A stretch of 64,000 nt of DNA from Rhizomys pruinosus (GCA_009823505.1 VZQC01006589.1:2687409-2751408), one strand, 5' to 3'. Counted from the first letter of the stretch, positions 41,972-52,701 are shown. The notes: a model not told the origin generated them from the sequence alone. Numbers and translations: made by a program.

Positions 41972-42158
41972 CTAAGCCAGAGAGCTGGTTCATGAGATAA
42001 AGGCATTTGCCACCAATCCTGACAACCTGAGTTCAGTACACATCACTCACGTGGTAGGGAAGGGGAGAACTGACTCCTACAAATTGTGCTCTGACCTCCA
42101 CAGGTGCACTGCGGCGTGGACACACCTCCATACATACATATAAAATATTTTTAAAGAA
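41972..42158 (+). mobile_element. B3-type SINE
   Basis: GCCAGAGAGCTGGTTCATGA...AAGGCATTTGCCACCAATCC...GTGCTCTGACCTCCACAGG. Confidence 0.8.
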
Positions 42159-42388
42159 TATATTTTATTTACTTATTTATTTTTGTTTTATGTGTATGAG
42201 TGTTCTACCTGCATGTGTATAAGTGTACCACATGTACACAAACCCAGGGAGCTTAAACAAAGGTGTCAAATTCCTTGAAACCAGAGTTATGGACAGTTGT
42301 TAGCTGTCATGTTGGTACTGGGAACCCAACCATTGTCCTCTGGAAGAACAGCCAGAGCTCTTAACCACTGAACCATCTCTCTAGACCC
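42159..42388 (-). mobile_element. old B2 SINE, antisense
   Basis: TTTTATGTGTATGAGTGTTC to CTGAACCATCTCTCTAGACCC; diverged. Confidence 0.88.
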
Positions 42389-42622
42389 ACATACACACAA
42401 AACTTTAAGTATATTTAATGCGGGAACATCTTTCCCCCCTTCTCTACTCATTTGCTAATATGGTATCCACACTGGTGGGCAGACCAATAGTCTCTATAAT
42501 CTGGAGTTCCAGGCCTCTGTGCTAAACATAAGGCAGGATCATTCCAGAACCAGCAAACTCCATCATGGTTCCCAAGCTGGGGCTGTTCCATGTTGGCAGC
42601 TTTGTTAGAAAATGTCCAATTC

Positions 42623-42782
42623 TGCTAGGCATGTCGGAGCATGGTAGAGCATAGTGGGTGTGGTGGGAGGCAGAGGCAGGCAGATCTCTGAGTTCAAAGC
42701 CAACCTGATCTATATAGTGAGTTACAAGCCAGATGGGACTACAGGGAAACTGTCTCAAAAAGACACCCCCCCCAAAAAAAAA
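42623..42782 (+). mobile_element. B1 SINE with disordered head
   Basis: TGCTAGGCATGTCGGAGCAT followed by GGGAGGCAGAGGCAGGCAG to GTCTCAAAAAGACACCCC. Confidence 0.8.
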
Positions 42783-43240
42783 TTGGGGAGAAAAAAGAAA
42801 AGAAAATAAAAGAAAATTTCCACTTCAGACCCATTCTAATTTGGTCTAAACCCTAGAGAAACTTCCATCAAGTCTTGCCACTTGACAAAGGCCCTTAGGC
42901 CCAGTATGAGCATGGAGCTTAGAGTCTTTGCACTAGGCCCTGCAGACTGATGCTTCACAGCTCAGGAAAGAGACTCCAGAGCACATTCTCATCTGAAAAA
43001 GTCAGGGAGGGTCCCCAGTTCTTCCATGTTGAGGACAGCCACCTACAGGGCAGGCTAAGAGGATTGGTCCAGGTCCTGGGAGCTATTCTGCTCTCTAGTT
43101 TATTGAGTGCTAATACACATTATTATGGGCTTTTTATTCAATGTCTGTTCGTGTGTCATCCCATTTAGTTCTCTTAAAATTGTGATGTAGGTAATAGAGT
43201 CTTATTTGTAGTAGCACAAATGAGAGTCAAATACTTTAAA
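42783..43240. other. unique sequence, no gene seen
   Basis: A 72-aa plus-strand frame (42950-43168) is unremarkable. Confidence 0.5.
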
Positions 43241-43253
43241 AAATCATATAAAG

Positions 43254-43505
43254 GGCTGGAGAGACTGCTCACTTGCTAAGAGCATGTACTACTCTTCCAG
43301 GGGAACTAAGACTCCCAGCACCTACATCAGGCAGATTACAACTACCTGAAACTTCAGCTCCAGAGGATCTAACACCTTCTTCTCGACTCTTCAGACACCC
43401 ACAAACATGCACACACCCACAAACAGGGACAGGTGCATGCATGTGCATGTGTGTGCGCATATGTGCATGCGTGCACAATTAAAAATAAAATAAATCTTTT
43501 AAAAA
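43254..43505 (+). mobile_element. B2 SINE
   Basis: GGGCTGGAGAGACTGCTCAC through CACCTACATCAGGCAG, a CACAC-rich 3' part and an AAATAAAATAAATC tail. Confidence 0.88.
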
Positions 43506-43514
43506 TTATGTAAT

Positions 43515-43655
43515 CAGGTAGCACACACTTTTAATCCCAGCACTTGGGAGGCAGAGGCAGGTGGATCACTGTGAGATCAAGGCCAGTCTGGTCTACAGAA
43601 TGAATACTAGGCCAGCTGGGGCTACAGGAAGACTCTATCTCAAAAAATAAAGCAA
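43515..43655 (+). mobile_element. B1 SINE
   Basis: AGGTAGCACACACTTTTAAT to CTCAAAAAATAAAG; flanked by ATGTAATCA repeats at both sides. Confidence 0.9.
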
Positions 43656-43767
43656 TCATGTAATCAAAGTTATTTCATCATTGGATTTATGATCAAAAAT
43701 CTATATATGGATTGATATTATATATCTTTTATTCATAACAATAGAAAAGTTAGTATGCCACCAGTTC

Positions 43768-43834
43768 AAAAACACAAATTTCACTCATTTTACCAAAACC
43801 AAAGGGAAAAACACAAATTTCACTAATTATACCA
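43768..43834. repeat. imperfect 39-bp tandem duplication
   Basis: AAAAACACAAATTTCACT at 43768-43785 recurs at 43807-43824, each followed by a similar NATTNTACCA string. Confidence 0.9.
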
Positions 43835-44027
43835 GTATGAGCTTAGTGATTTGTTCCTAACTGTATAATCATAGATCTTGCACTTCTAATTCATATCTTC
43901 TGATATAATTATTAGGATGCTGCTTTTTTACAATATTTTTCACCTTTTTAGGGTTTTTTTTTTCCTCCTATCTACAAGTAATTCATCACTGTTGAAATTT
44001 TGTTAAGTACAAAAATGTAAAAATAAG

Positions 44028-44275
44028 GGGCTGGAGAGATAGCCTAGAGGTTAAGAGCGCTGACTGCTCTTGCAGAGGACCTGAGTTCAATCCCCAGCAT
44101 CCACCTGGAGGCTGAGAACTGTCTTTAACTCCAGTTCCAGGGGAATCTGATGCCCTCTTCTGACCTCTGTGGCACTGCAGGACATGGGTGCACAAATCTG
44201 CATGCAGACAGTACATTCATACACATAAAAAAAATTTTTTAAAAGAACTCCATTGTGCAGATGTACCACATTTTT
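44028..44275 (+). mobile_element. B2 SINE with an L1-derived 3' segment
   Basis: A full B2 (44028-44240) continues into AGAACTCCATTGTGCAGATG-TACCACATTTTT (44244-44275), which matches the antisense L1 text at 8761-8791. A perfect 17-bp duplication AAAAATGTAAAAATAAG (44011-44027 and 44276-44292) encloses both. Confidence 0.93.
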
Positions 44276-44311
44276 AAAAAATGTAAAAATAAGCATCAAT
44301 GCATCATTCTT

Positions 44312-44487
44312 TTTTTTTTTTTCTTTTTTTTTTTTTGTTCCTTTTTGAGACAAGGTCAAACAAGCTTTTCCACAAGCTGCTCCTAGAACTCACTCTGTAG
44401 ACCAGGCTGGCCTTGAACTCACAAAGAGCTGCCTGCCTCTGCCTCCCAAGTGCTAGGATTAAAGGCATGCACCACCTCACCCGGCCG
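44312..44487 (-). mobile_element. B1 SINE, antisense
   Basis: Poly-T then GTTCCTTTTTGAGAC to CACCTCACCCGGCC; flanked by ATGCATCATTCTT (44299-44311 and 44488-44500). The segment 44357-44383 is non-consensus and contains AAGCTTTTCCACAAGCT, a small hairpin. Confidence 0.95.
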
Positions 44488-44678
44488 ATGCATCATTCTT
44501 AACCTAACCTTCTACAGATCCTCTGTCCATGGCGACCTGCTTCCCTCTAGTCTTTTTTTCCACCTCAGATACATCCAGGCCCATTTGAGATTTGTACAAC
44601 TAATGTTGACACTTAGCTTCAATTCCTTTAGGGGGGAAAGAAGCTATTCTTCCATGGGATCTAGAATTAAAATGTCAG

Positions 44679-44827
44679 CCGGGCTGAACACTTAACTCAT
44701 CCACACTCGGGGAGCAGAGGCAGGTGGATCTCTGTGAGTTCAAGGCCAGCCTGACTACAGAACGAGCTCCAGGACAGCTGGACCAAAGTGAGACCCTGTC
44801 TCAAAAATACAAAAAAAAAAAAAAAAA
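44679..44827 (+). mobile_element. B1 SINE, diverged head
   Basis: GCCGGGCTGAACACTTAACTC, CAGAGGCAGGTGGATCTCTG to GTCTCAAAAATACAAAAA. Confidence 0.88.
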
Positions 44828-45187
44828 AGTCAAGTTTCGTGAGACTCAAATGCAAAGGACAAATTGAGGATGATGTAACTTCCTGTTGTGTCTACCTCAT
44901 CATTATCAGTTCCAACACCTTCTCTTGATGTTAAATCTCACATTTGTTTATTAAATCATTCAACAATAAATATGCTAGACAGCATGGACCATCTAGGTAT
45001 CAGCGACATGACATGACTAAAGTAAGACCATACCTGCTAATGTTAAGATAGTGATAACCAAAGTAAGTAAAAACATATTTAGAATGATAGTGAGAAGTGC
45101 TAACCACAGACCCAAAGTATATTTCAGAAACATCTTTTGTTAAATAGAATCAAATCTGTAGCAACGCACAAAAGATGAGTAAATAGC

Positions 45188-45360
45188 CAGGTGTGGTGGT
45201 GCATATCTTTAATCCTAGCACTTGGGAAGCGAGGGCAGGCGGATCTTTGTGAGTTCAAGGCAGCCTGGGCCTACAGAGTGAGTTCCAGGACAGCTGGGGC
45301 TACATGGGAGACCCTGTCTCCAAAATAACCAAAAAAAAAAAAAAAAAAAAAAAGAAAAAG
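45188..45360 (+). mobile_element. B1 SINE with poly-A tail
   Basis: GCCAGGTGTGGTGGTGCATA to CTGTCTCCAAAATAACC, A24 tail; several single-base indels against consensus. Confidence 0.93.
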
Positions 45361-45474
45361 AAAAGAAAAAAACCACGAGTAAACAGAAAACTTGGATATG
45401 TGGGGATGAAATGCTTACAATTCCCCATCTCCAATGATCTTCTTTCAATCATGCCTTAAAACCCTTTATTATTT

Positions 45475-45728
45475 GGGGGCTGGAGAGATGGCCTAGCGGT
45501 TAAGAGTGCCAACTGCTCTTGCAGAGGACCCGGGTTCGATCCCCAGCACCCACATGGCGGCTGAGAACCGTCTGTAATTCCAATTCCAGGAGAATTCCAG
45601 TTCCAGGGGAATCCGACCACCCTCTTCTGACCTCCGCGGCATTGCACAACACGGGTGCACAAACCTACACGCAGACAATACATTCATACACATAAATAAA
45701 TAAAATAAAAATAAATAAATAAATTTTA
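45475..45728 (+). mobile_element. young B2 SINE (17-bp duplication form)
   Basis: Perfect duplication AAAACCCTTTATTAT (45458-45472 and 45729-45743). The body is near the consensus of its group. Confidence 0.97.
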
Positions 45729-45734
45729 AAAACC

Positions 45735-45926
45735 CTTTATTATATTTATTTAATGTTTAGGTCTATATTTCCTGCATGTATGTAAGTGTACTTGTGTCAT
45801 GCAATGCCCTCGGAGGTTAGATAAGGGCATCAGATTCCCACAGAGCTGGAGTTACGGACAGTTGTCAGCCTCCATTTGGGGGCTGGGAACTGAAGCCTGG
45901 TCTTCTGCAAGAGCAGCCAGTGCTCT
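45735..45926 (-). mobile_element. B2 SINE, antisense, head missing
   Basis: Breaks off after AAGAGCAGCCAGTGCTCTT, where the next B2 tail begins. First of three same-orientation B2 units. Confidence 0.88.
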
Positions 45927-45929
45927 TTT

Positions 45930-46188
45930 TTTTTTAATTTATTTATTTAATTTTATTTATTTATTTCTGTATGTGTATGAATGTACTGTCTGCATGTAGG
46001 TTTGTGCACCCGTGTCGTGCAATGCCGCGGAGATCAGAAGAGGGTGTCGGATTCCCCTGGAACTGGAGTTCTCCCGGAATTGGAGTTTCAGACGGTTCTC
46101 AGCCGCCATGTGGGTGCTGGGGATTGAACCCCGGGTCCTCTGTAAGAGCGGTCGGCGCTCTTAACCGCTAGGCCATCTCTCCAGCCCC
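45930..46188 (-). mobile_element. young B2 SINE, antisense (17-bp duplication form)
   Basis: TATGTGTATGAATGTACTGT to CTAGGCCATCTCTCCAGCCCC. Second of three. Confidence 0.95.
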
Positions 46189-46402
46189 TATTTATTGTTT
46201 TTTATATGTATGAGTGTACTGTCTGCATGTAGGTTGGTGCACCTGTGTCGTGCAATGCTGCAGAGGTCAGAAGAGGGCGTCGGATTTCCCTGGAACTGGA
46301 GTTAAAGATGATTCTTAGCCGCAGTGTGGGTGCTGGGAATCAAACCCGGGTCCTCTGCAAAAGCATCCAGTGCTCTTAACCACTGAGCCTTCTCTCCAAC
46401 CA
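46189..46402 (-). mobile_element. B2 SINE, antisense
   Basis: TTTTTTATATGTATGAGTGT to GAGCCTTCTCTCCAACCA. Third of three. Confidence 0.93.
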
Positions 46403-46985
46403 GGAACGTTACTTTTTGCAACAGAAGGTTATTGTATAATTCCAGAACTGGTCAAACGCAGAGAATGAGTAATGAGACATCTTCCTTGCAACCTCTACAC
46501 TTAGGATGAATGCATCTCAACTCTCACCAGAGAAGTTCCCTGGTGCAGCAGATAGGTGATTAACACAGAAACCTACAATGGGCCAACCTGCAGAAAACAA
46601 GAAGCCACAGAGGACTTATTCATGATTAAAACAGCTATTTCAAATTTCTGCCTTCCAAGGCTCAGGGATCACTGCAGAAGAAAAGTAGAAAGACTGTAAG
46701 AGCCAGAGGGGAAGATGAGCACAGGAAGCAGTCTTCCAGGAAGCTGGAAGTGACTCAGACTCACAGCAATGGCAAGAGCTTGCACGTCCTACGCAAGCTC
46801 CAACCAGGCAAAAGCCCAGCAGAGACATGGGGACATGGGTGAGAAATCTCAACCCAACCTAAGGAACTTTTGACAGCTGATGGCTGCTGGGAGGGAGAAG
46901 AACAGTGTCTTATAGGGATGAGGCTCTTAGTGGACCCAGTGGATGGAAGCACACTGAAGGGCATTTGGGGGACACAAACCAGATT
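46403..46985. other. unique sequence, no gene seen
   Basis: 67-70-aa minus-strand frames without recognisable features. Confidence 0.55.
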
Positions 46986-46986
46986 C

Positions 46987-46989
<3 letters not shown>

Positions 46990-47037
<48 letters not shown>
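46990..47037. repeat. (GA)n microsatellite
   Basis: Uninterrupted GA dinucleotides, about 23 units. Confidence 0.97.
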
Positions 47038-47039
<2 letters not shown>

Positions 47040-47337
47040 AAAAAATAATAGGAAAAAATGAAAGTCAAGGTTGTTCCTTGGACTTGAATCTAAGCATGAC
47101 TAAGACTATGGTACACGTGACACCAGGTGACTCCAGAGACAGACTCTCAAGGGCAAGGCAGCAGGTTGTACCTGGTTTCCTTAGAATGCTCATTCTCAGA
47201 ACCCAGACTCTGAGCTGTGAGGAAACCCAGGCAGCCTCGGGTTGGACTCAAAGGCAAATTTCAACACGGCATTGATTTCTCAATCCCCCCACCCCTGTCT
47301 TCTCCTCTTTCCCTGTTCAAGTACATATTTCTACGTT

Positions 47338-47518
47338 TTATTTATTTTTTGTTTCTTTCTTTGTTTCTTTGTTTGCTCTTTATGAAACAGGGTCTCTCTG
47401 TAACCCCAGCTGGCCTGGAACTCACTATGTAGACCAGGCTGGCTTCCATCTCATATTGATCCACCTGTCTCTGCCTCCCGAGTGCTGGGATTAAAGGTGT
47501 GCGCCACCACACCCTGAC
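47338..47518 (-). mobile_element. B1 SINE, antisense
   Basis: TTGTTTCTTT-rich tail, TGAAACAGGGTCTCTCTGTA to GTGCGCCACCACACCCTG; TATTTCTAC flanks it on both sides. Confidence 0.94.
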
Positions 47519-47529
47519 TATTTCTACAT

Positions 47530-47905
47530 TTTCTATATGAGAACTTCCATAAGTGAAACATGTTGACTGACTGCCTCTCACCTTCTATCAAACATGGCTT
47601 TTCTGCTCAACACTTTTATTGTGTGTTACTTTGCTTTGGCCACCTTCCAACTTGTTAACTCTCTACTTTGTTCAACCTTTCCCTAGGATGCAACCCTGTG
47701 TGTAGCCAGCTTCCTCCAAATACTGGGGCTACTGATTTCTATACTTCTTAGTAACCAAGGCCTTAGCTGGCCCCAAAGACCACAAGAAAATAAAACTATA
47801 TACAACTTTTTTCTTTCCTTCATTTCTCTCTCAATAAAAAGGGAAATGGGAAAGACATATGTAACTTTTGCCTGACACTTAAGAACTTCAGAAGAGCCTA
47901 GAGAG
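47530..47905. other. unique sequence, no gene seen
   Basis: No recognised repeat. Confidence 0.5.
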
Positions 47906-48113
47906 GTGGAGAGATGGTTCAGCAGTTAAGAGCACTGATTGCTCTTGCAGAAGACCTAAATTTGGTTCCCAATACCTACATGGGGACTAAATAACCATCT
48001 GTAAGTCCAGCCCCAGGGAATCCAATTCCCTCTTCTGGGCTCTACAGGCATGCAAGTGTACATATATACATACAAGCAGAACACTCATACAACATCAAAT
48101 AAAATAAATAAAT
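47906..48113 (+). mobile_element. B2 SINE
   Basis: GTGGAGAGATGGTTCAGCAG to AAATAAAATAAATAAA; moderately diverged. Confidence 0.92.
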
Positions 48114-48345
48114 TGGGCTAGAGAGATGGCCTAGCGGTTAAGAACACTACTGCTCTTCCAGAGGACCCAGGTTTGATCCCTAGCACCCCCATGGTGGCTG
48201 AGAACCGTCTTTAACTCCAGTTCCAGGGGACTCCAACACCCTCTTCTGACCTCCGCGTTATTGCACCACACGGGTGCACCAACCTACATTCAGACAGTAC
48301 ATTCATATACATAATAAATAAATAAAACTAAAAAAATTAAAAAAG
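48114..48345 (+). mobile_element. B2 SINE
   Basis: TTGGGCTAGAGAGATGGCCT to CATAATAAATAAATAAAAC; sits in the tail of the preceding B2 in the same orientation. Confidence 0.95.
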
Positions 48346-48559
48346 AACATCTTTGATTTATTAATGTATGAAGATGTCCCCAGCAACACACACCCATCTT
48401 CCCCTGTGCACTAAACAGCATGCCTGTTCAAGCAGGGAGCTTCACAAACATGCATGGGTGCTTTTCTTCCATACTCTTCCTCTGCTTCAATGATCCAACA
48501 TCAAGTCCTGTTAGCTCTGCATCTAAGACCCAATTCTCCACTTCCCTCCATCACCTCCA

Positions 48560-48958
48560 CCGAGTACACCCTCATCTAAGTCACCTTCTCCTCACTTAGC
48601 CTTCAGCAATAGGCTCTTCCTGACACATCTAATCCACTTGCTACACATCAGCTAGAGAAACCCTCACAAACATAAAGCCAATAACTTTCTTCCCACGCTC
48701 ACACGTTCCAAGAGCTTTCCACTGTAGTTAGACTAATATCCTTAACATGCTCAGCAAGGCCCACACAAGCAGGCCTTTTCTTCCTCTCCAGTAGTTGTCC
48801 CTTGAACTCATTCTGCTCCACCACTCACCACTCAGTTCTTCAAACACCATTCACTTTCCTAACGCAAAGCTGCCTCATGTTAGTCGTTTTTGTATAGAAC
48901 ACACATCGGTCTTTTGCAACCCTCTTCCAGTTCTTTTTCTCATTTTCCTCTGTTGAAA
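48560..48958 (+). mobile_element. L2 LINE fragment
   Basis: AGAGCTTTCCACTGTAGTTAG, AATATCCTTAACATGCTCAG and CAAGGCCCACACAAGCAGGC follow the L2 3' region; diverged. Confidence 0.6.
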
Positions 48959-48972
48959 TATAACTTTTTCTG

Positions 48973-49112
48973 CTGGGCATGGTGACACATGCCTTTAATC
49001 CTAGCACTTGGGAGGCAGAGGCAGGCGGATCTTTGTGAGTTCAAGGCCAGCCTGGTCTACAGGGCAGCTGGGGCTACAGGGAGACCCTGTCTTGAAAAGA
49101 CCAAAAAAAAAA

Positions 49113-49144
<32 letters not shown>
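48973..49144 (+). mobile_element. B1 SINE with A/(TA)n tail
   Basis: CTGGGCATGGTGACACATGC to CTTGAAAAGACC, with an 18-bp internal deletion after GGTCTACAG. Flanked by TATAACTTTTTCTG (48959-48972) and TATAACTTCTTCTG (49145-49158). The tail holds (TA)n 49120-49144. Confidence 0.94.
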
Positions 49145-49150
<6 letters not shown>

Positions 49151-49158
49151 CTTCTTCT

Positions 49159-49600
49159 GAAAAAGCATCATCTAGCCACCCAACTCGGTCAGATTCCAGG
49201 GCTGGACACTGGAAACTGACTCACTCAATCTTCATTCCACCTTACTACTTACAGAGGGTACAATGTACCAAGACTCCCTTGCAGCTAAGATTCTAGATGC
49301 TACTGGCCAGCACCATTATGAAATATGAGGTTTCTCAGTCCCGCTCCAGTTTCCAGATTCCTCAGAGTGCATAGTGGATGCAAAACCATTGGTAGCCATG
49401 TGGCATCTCCATCTGGCTTCTTAAGTCATTCATCATCAATTTGGGCAGTCCATTCTGTACTTATCTGAGTGGTCAGAGGCAGATTCAAGGGGGAGGAAAT
49501 CTATATAGGTGGAAATGGGCTCTTGATTCTGGCAGAGTTCCATCAGTCAGTTCCCCTAAAAGGTCTATTCTTAGTGTTCTAAAAGAAAGATGTTATTTTG
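49159..49600. other. unique sequence, no gene seen
   Basis: No recognised repeat until the (ATT)n at 49601-49620. Confidence 0.5.
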
Positions 49601-49620
49601 AAATTATTATTATTATTATT

Positions 49621-49781
49621 GGTATGTGATGTATGTATATATGTGTATATATATATATATGTAAAGCTGCATGTGAAGTCAGTTCTCTCCTCCTACTTTT
49701 ACATGGGTTCTGAAGATCAAATTCAGGTCACTAGACTTGCATGACAAGTGCCTTTACCTGCTGAGCCATCTCACCAGCCCT
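49621..49781 (-). mobile_element. tRNA-derived SINE fragment (B3/B4 type), antisense
   Basis: ACATGGGTTCTGAAGATCAAATTCAGG...CTGCTGAGCCATCTCACCAG; preceded by a TATG/TA repeat. Confidence 0.7.
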
Positions 49782-49885
49782 GACGGGCATATTCCTGAAC
49801 ATTCCAGATTAATTCACCTCTTCAGCTCTTCCAAACATCCAGTTCCTTGTATTATTCTACAGTCTGATTAAAGTCTATAGGCTTG

Positions 49886-50137
49886 GGGCTGGAGAGATAG
49901 CCTAGCAGTTAAGAGCACTGACTGCCCTTGCAGAGGACCCGGGTTCGATCCCCAGCACCCACATGGTGGCTGAGAACTGTCTGTAACTCCAATTCCAGGA
50001 GAACTCCAGTTCCAGGGGAATCTGACACCCTCTTCTGACCTCTGCGGCATTGCACAACACAGGTGCACAGACCTACATGCAGACAGTACATTCATACACA
50101 TAGAAAATAAATAAATGAATAAAAATTAAAAAAAAAT
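49886..50137 (+). mobile_element. young B2 SINE (17-bp duplication form)
   Basis: Perfect 16-bp duplication AAAGTCTATAGGCTTG (49870-49885 and 50138-50153). Confidence 0.98.
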
Positions 50138-50153
50138 AAAGTCTATAGGCTTG

Positions 50154-50513
50154 TTTCTGTTTACTGCAGTAGAAAGTGACTGAAACAGTCTGCCAGGTGA
50201 ACTCTCAGAATTTGTACCACAACATATAATTAATATGTATTTATGGGATAGTTTGTTTCTTCCTGGATCACTGCTGTGTCGATAGCAGCTAGGATAGAGC
50301 CTAATATGCAAAAGGGAAGATTAATAAATATTTGCCAACCAAGGAGAGAATTTAGCACCTGTAACTGTGTGGGTAATTCACTTATCCACGGATCACAGAG
50401 ATAATTAGATTCACACCTCAGTTACCTATTTCATCTCTAAACAATAACAAAATTGTAAAATGCCTACAAGGAATGCAAACATAGTTCTCATTTTTACTAA
50501 GGACAAAGTATTG
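50154..50513. other. unique AT-rich sequence, no gene seen
   Basis: No recognised repeat. Confidence 0.5.
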
Positions 50514-50728
50514 AGGGTGTTGGAGAAATGACTCAGCAGTTAAACTTTTGCTGCTCTTGCAGAGGATGCAAATTTGGATACCAGCACCCATGTTGGGTGG
50601 CTCACAATGACCTGTAACTCCAGCTCTAGTTGTTCTGGTGCCCTCTTCTGGCCTCCATGGTACCTGCACACATATGAACATACTCACACACATACTCATG
50701 ATTAAAAATAAAATAAATCTTTTTTAAA
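50514..50728 (+). mobile_element. B2 SINE, older
   Basis: GGGTGTTGGAGAAATGACTC to AAAATAAAATAAATC. Confidence 0.9.
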
Positions 50729-51098
50729 TGAGAGCTGCTGTCTGGAATCTCACTAGGAGACATGGTCCAGGACAGTTAATAAAGCAATTCTGTGGATTAA
50801 CTTTGTTCTTAGCAAACCTGGCCTAATCTATTTAATGCCCACTCAGCAGGAGACTGTAGCAGGCCAACTGGAAAAAGACAAGCAATAAGGCAAGCTGGAT
50901 AGTTCTGGTTATGCTACAGTTAAAAAGATTTTTTTAATCTAGGCCAACTTATTCTTGGTACAAAGTTGGAAATTTCTCACATCAGATAGAAACTTTAGTA
51001 GACTAAAAAAATCTCTACAATCAAATGTGAGATTTGAAATAAAATTCATCTGATCCTAAGATTCTGTTGTTTTATTTATTTTAGTCTAAAGGCAGCAA
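50729..51098. other. unique sequence, no gene seen
   Basis: No recognised repeat. Confidence 0.5.
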
Positions 51099-51112
51099 AA
51101 TAACCTAGAATC

Positions 51113-51340
51113 TGGGACTGAAAAGATGGCTTAGTAGTTAAGAACAGTGGCTACTCTTACAGAGGACCCAGGTTTGGTTCCCAACACCCACATAGTAGCT
51201 AACAACCACCTCCAACTCCAGTTCTAGGGGGTTGGCACCCTCTTCTGGCCTCCTGAGGCACTGCATACACATTGTACACATACATACATGAAGGCAATCA
51301 TATACATAAAATAAAAATGAATAAATTTTTTTTTAATTTA
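51113..51340 (+). mobile_element. B2 SINE
   Basis: CTGGGACTGAAAAGATGGCT to CATAAAATAAAAATGAATAAA; AACCTAGA on both sides. Confidence 0.92.
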
Positions 51341-51439
51341 AGAACCTAGAGACAGGAGAATATTCAGATATGTTGAACCAGAGTAATGTTTCCTAAGCAC
51401 AAGGAAATTATGTAGACAACACAGTAGGAGCCTAACCCA

Positions 51440-51690
51440 TGGGCTTCTGAACTACACAGACCTGAGAACAAGTACTTCTCTTCCATTTATGAGCTGAAAA
51501 CCTTTGAGCAAGTTATTTAACCTCACTGCACTTCAGTCTCCTCATTTGTAAAGTGAAAATCCTAGTTATAACAGCCTATGACTAATCAAGATTCTGTCTT
51601 TCAGATTTCAGTACTATTTCACATGTGAAATATGCAACACAGAATTTATTCTATCCTGTGGTGCCTGACAAGCAGCAGGTGTTACTTTGA
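51440..51690 (+). mobile_element. MIR SINE
   Basis: CTTTGAGCAAGTTATTTAACCTCACTGCAC-TTCAGTCTCCTCATTTGTAAAG is the sense MIR core and 3' part. Confidence 0.9.
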
Positions 51691-51837
51691 CTATTCAGTG
51701 AATACATTCTTTTGTATTGTGGTATTTTTTTGTATTGTATTGGAGTACATGGTATTATTGTTATGTGACTCCAAAGTGCTTCAGTGAGGGCAAAAAATTT
51801 TTCGGAAGTATAAGGTTGTCATTGAGAAATAAGACAG

Positions 51838-51986
51838 AGGGCTTGGAATGTTGTTGAACCTATAGAGTACCTGCCTAGCACTAAACTCTGTATTTAATCC
51901 CCAGTATTGCATAAACAGAGCATAGCACACACCTATAATCCCAGCCCCAGGGAGGTGGAGGCAGGAGAATAAGAATTTCAAGATCA
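51838..51986 (+). mobile_element. B4-type SINE (ID plus B1), part 1
   Basis: GGGCTTGGAATGTTG...GAGTACCTGCCTAGC...AATCCCCAGTATTGC, then CATAGCACACACCTATAATC. Interrupted by a B1. Confidence 0.75.
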
Positions 51987-52145
51987 GCTGGGCGTGGTGG
52001 TGCACGCCTTTAATCCTAGCACTTGGGAGGCAGAGGCAGGTGGATCTTTGTGAGTTCAAGGCCAGCCTGGTCTACAAAGCGAGTTCCAGGACAGCTGGGG
52101 CTACAGGGAGACTCTGTCTCGAAAAAACAAAAAAAAAAAAAAAAA
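51987..52145 (+). mobile_element. young B1 SINE nested in B4
   Basis: Perfect 16-bp duplication AAGAATTTCAAGATCA (51971-51986 and 52146-52161). Confidence 0.97.
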
Positions 52146-52186
52146 AAGAATTTCAAGATCATCCTGAGCTTCATGTCTCAAAATAA

Positions 52187-52225
<39 letters not shown>

Positions 52226-52228
52226 AAT
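52146..52228 (+). mobile_element. B4-type SINE, part 2, with (AAAT)n tail
   Basis: TTTCAAGATCATCCTGAGCTTCATGTCTCAAAATAA then AAAT units. Confidence 0.75.
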
Positions 52229-52333
52229 GAAATGAAAACACCAGACAGTATTTCCCACTTTGTTAGGTGTTTATTGCTGCCCACATCCTTTTGAAGTCAA
52301 AGCTGTAGACACAGTGATAGTTCTAAATTATTG

Positions 52334-52460
52334 TCAGCACTTGGGAGGCAGAGGCAGGCGGATCTTTGTGAGTTCAAGGCCAGCCTGGTCTACGGAGTGA
52401 ATTCCAAGACAGCTGGGGCTACAGGGAGACCGTGTCTCGAAAAGACCAAAAAAAAAAAAT
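52334..52460 (+). mobile_element. 5'-truncated B1 SINE
   Basis: Starts at CAGCACTTGGGAGGCAGAGG and ends in poly-A; imperfect ATTATTGTCAG/AATACTGTCAG flanks suggest it inserted already truncated. Confidence 0.92.
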
Positions 52461-52551
52461 ACTGTCAGCCAGAGACCCTTTCTGGAACAGATGTGGATAC
52501 ACACAAATGATTCTACTTTCTCAGGAATTGCATTATAAAAGCAATAGAAGC

Positions 52552-52701
52552 AGCCGGGCGTGGTGGCGCACGCCTTTAATCCTAGCACTCGGGAGGCAGA
52601 GGCAGGTGGATCTTTGTGAGTTCAAGGCCAGCCTGGTCTACAGAGTGAGTTCCAGGACAGCTGGGGCTACAGGGAGACCCTGTCTCGAAAAGACAAAAAA
52701 A
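52552..52701 (+). mobile_element. young B1 SINE
   Basis: GCCGGGCGTGGTGGCGCACG head; perfect duplication AAAAGCAATAGAAGC at 52537-52551 and 52702-52716. Confidence 0.97.
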
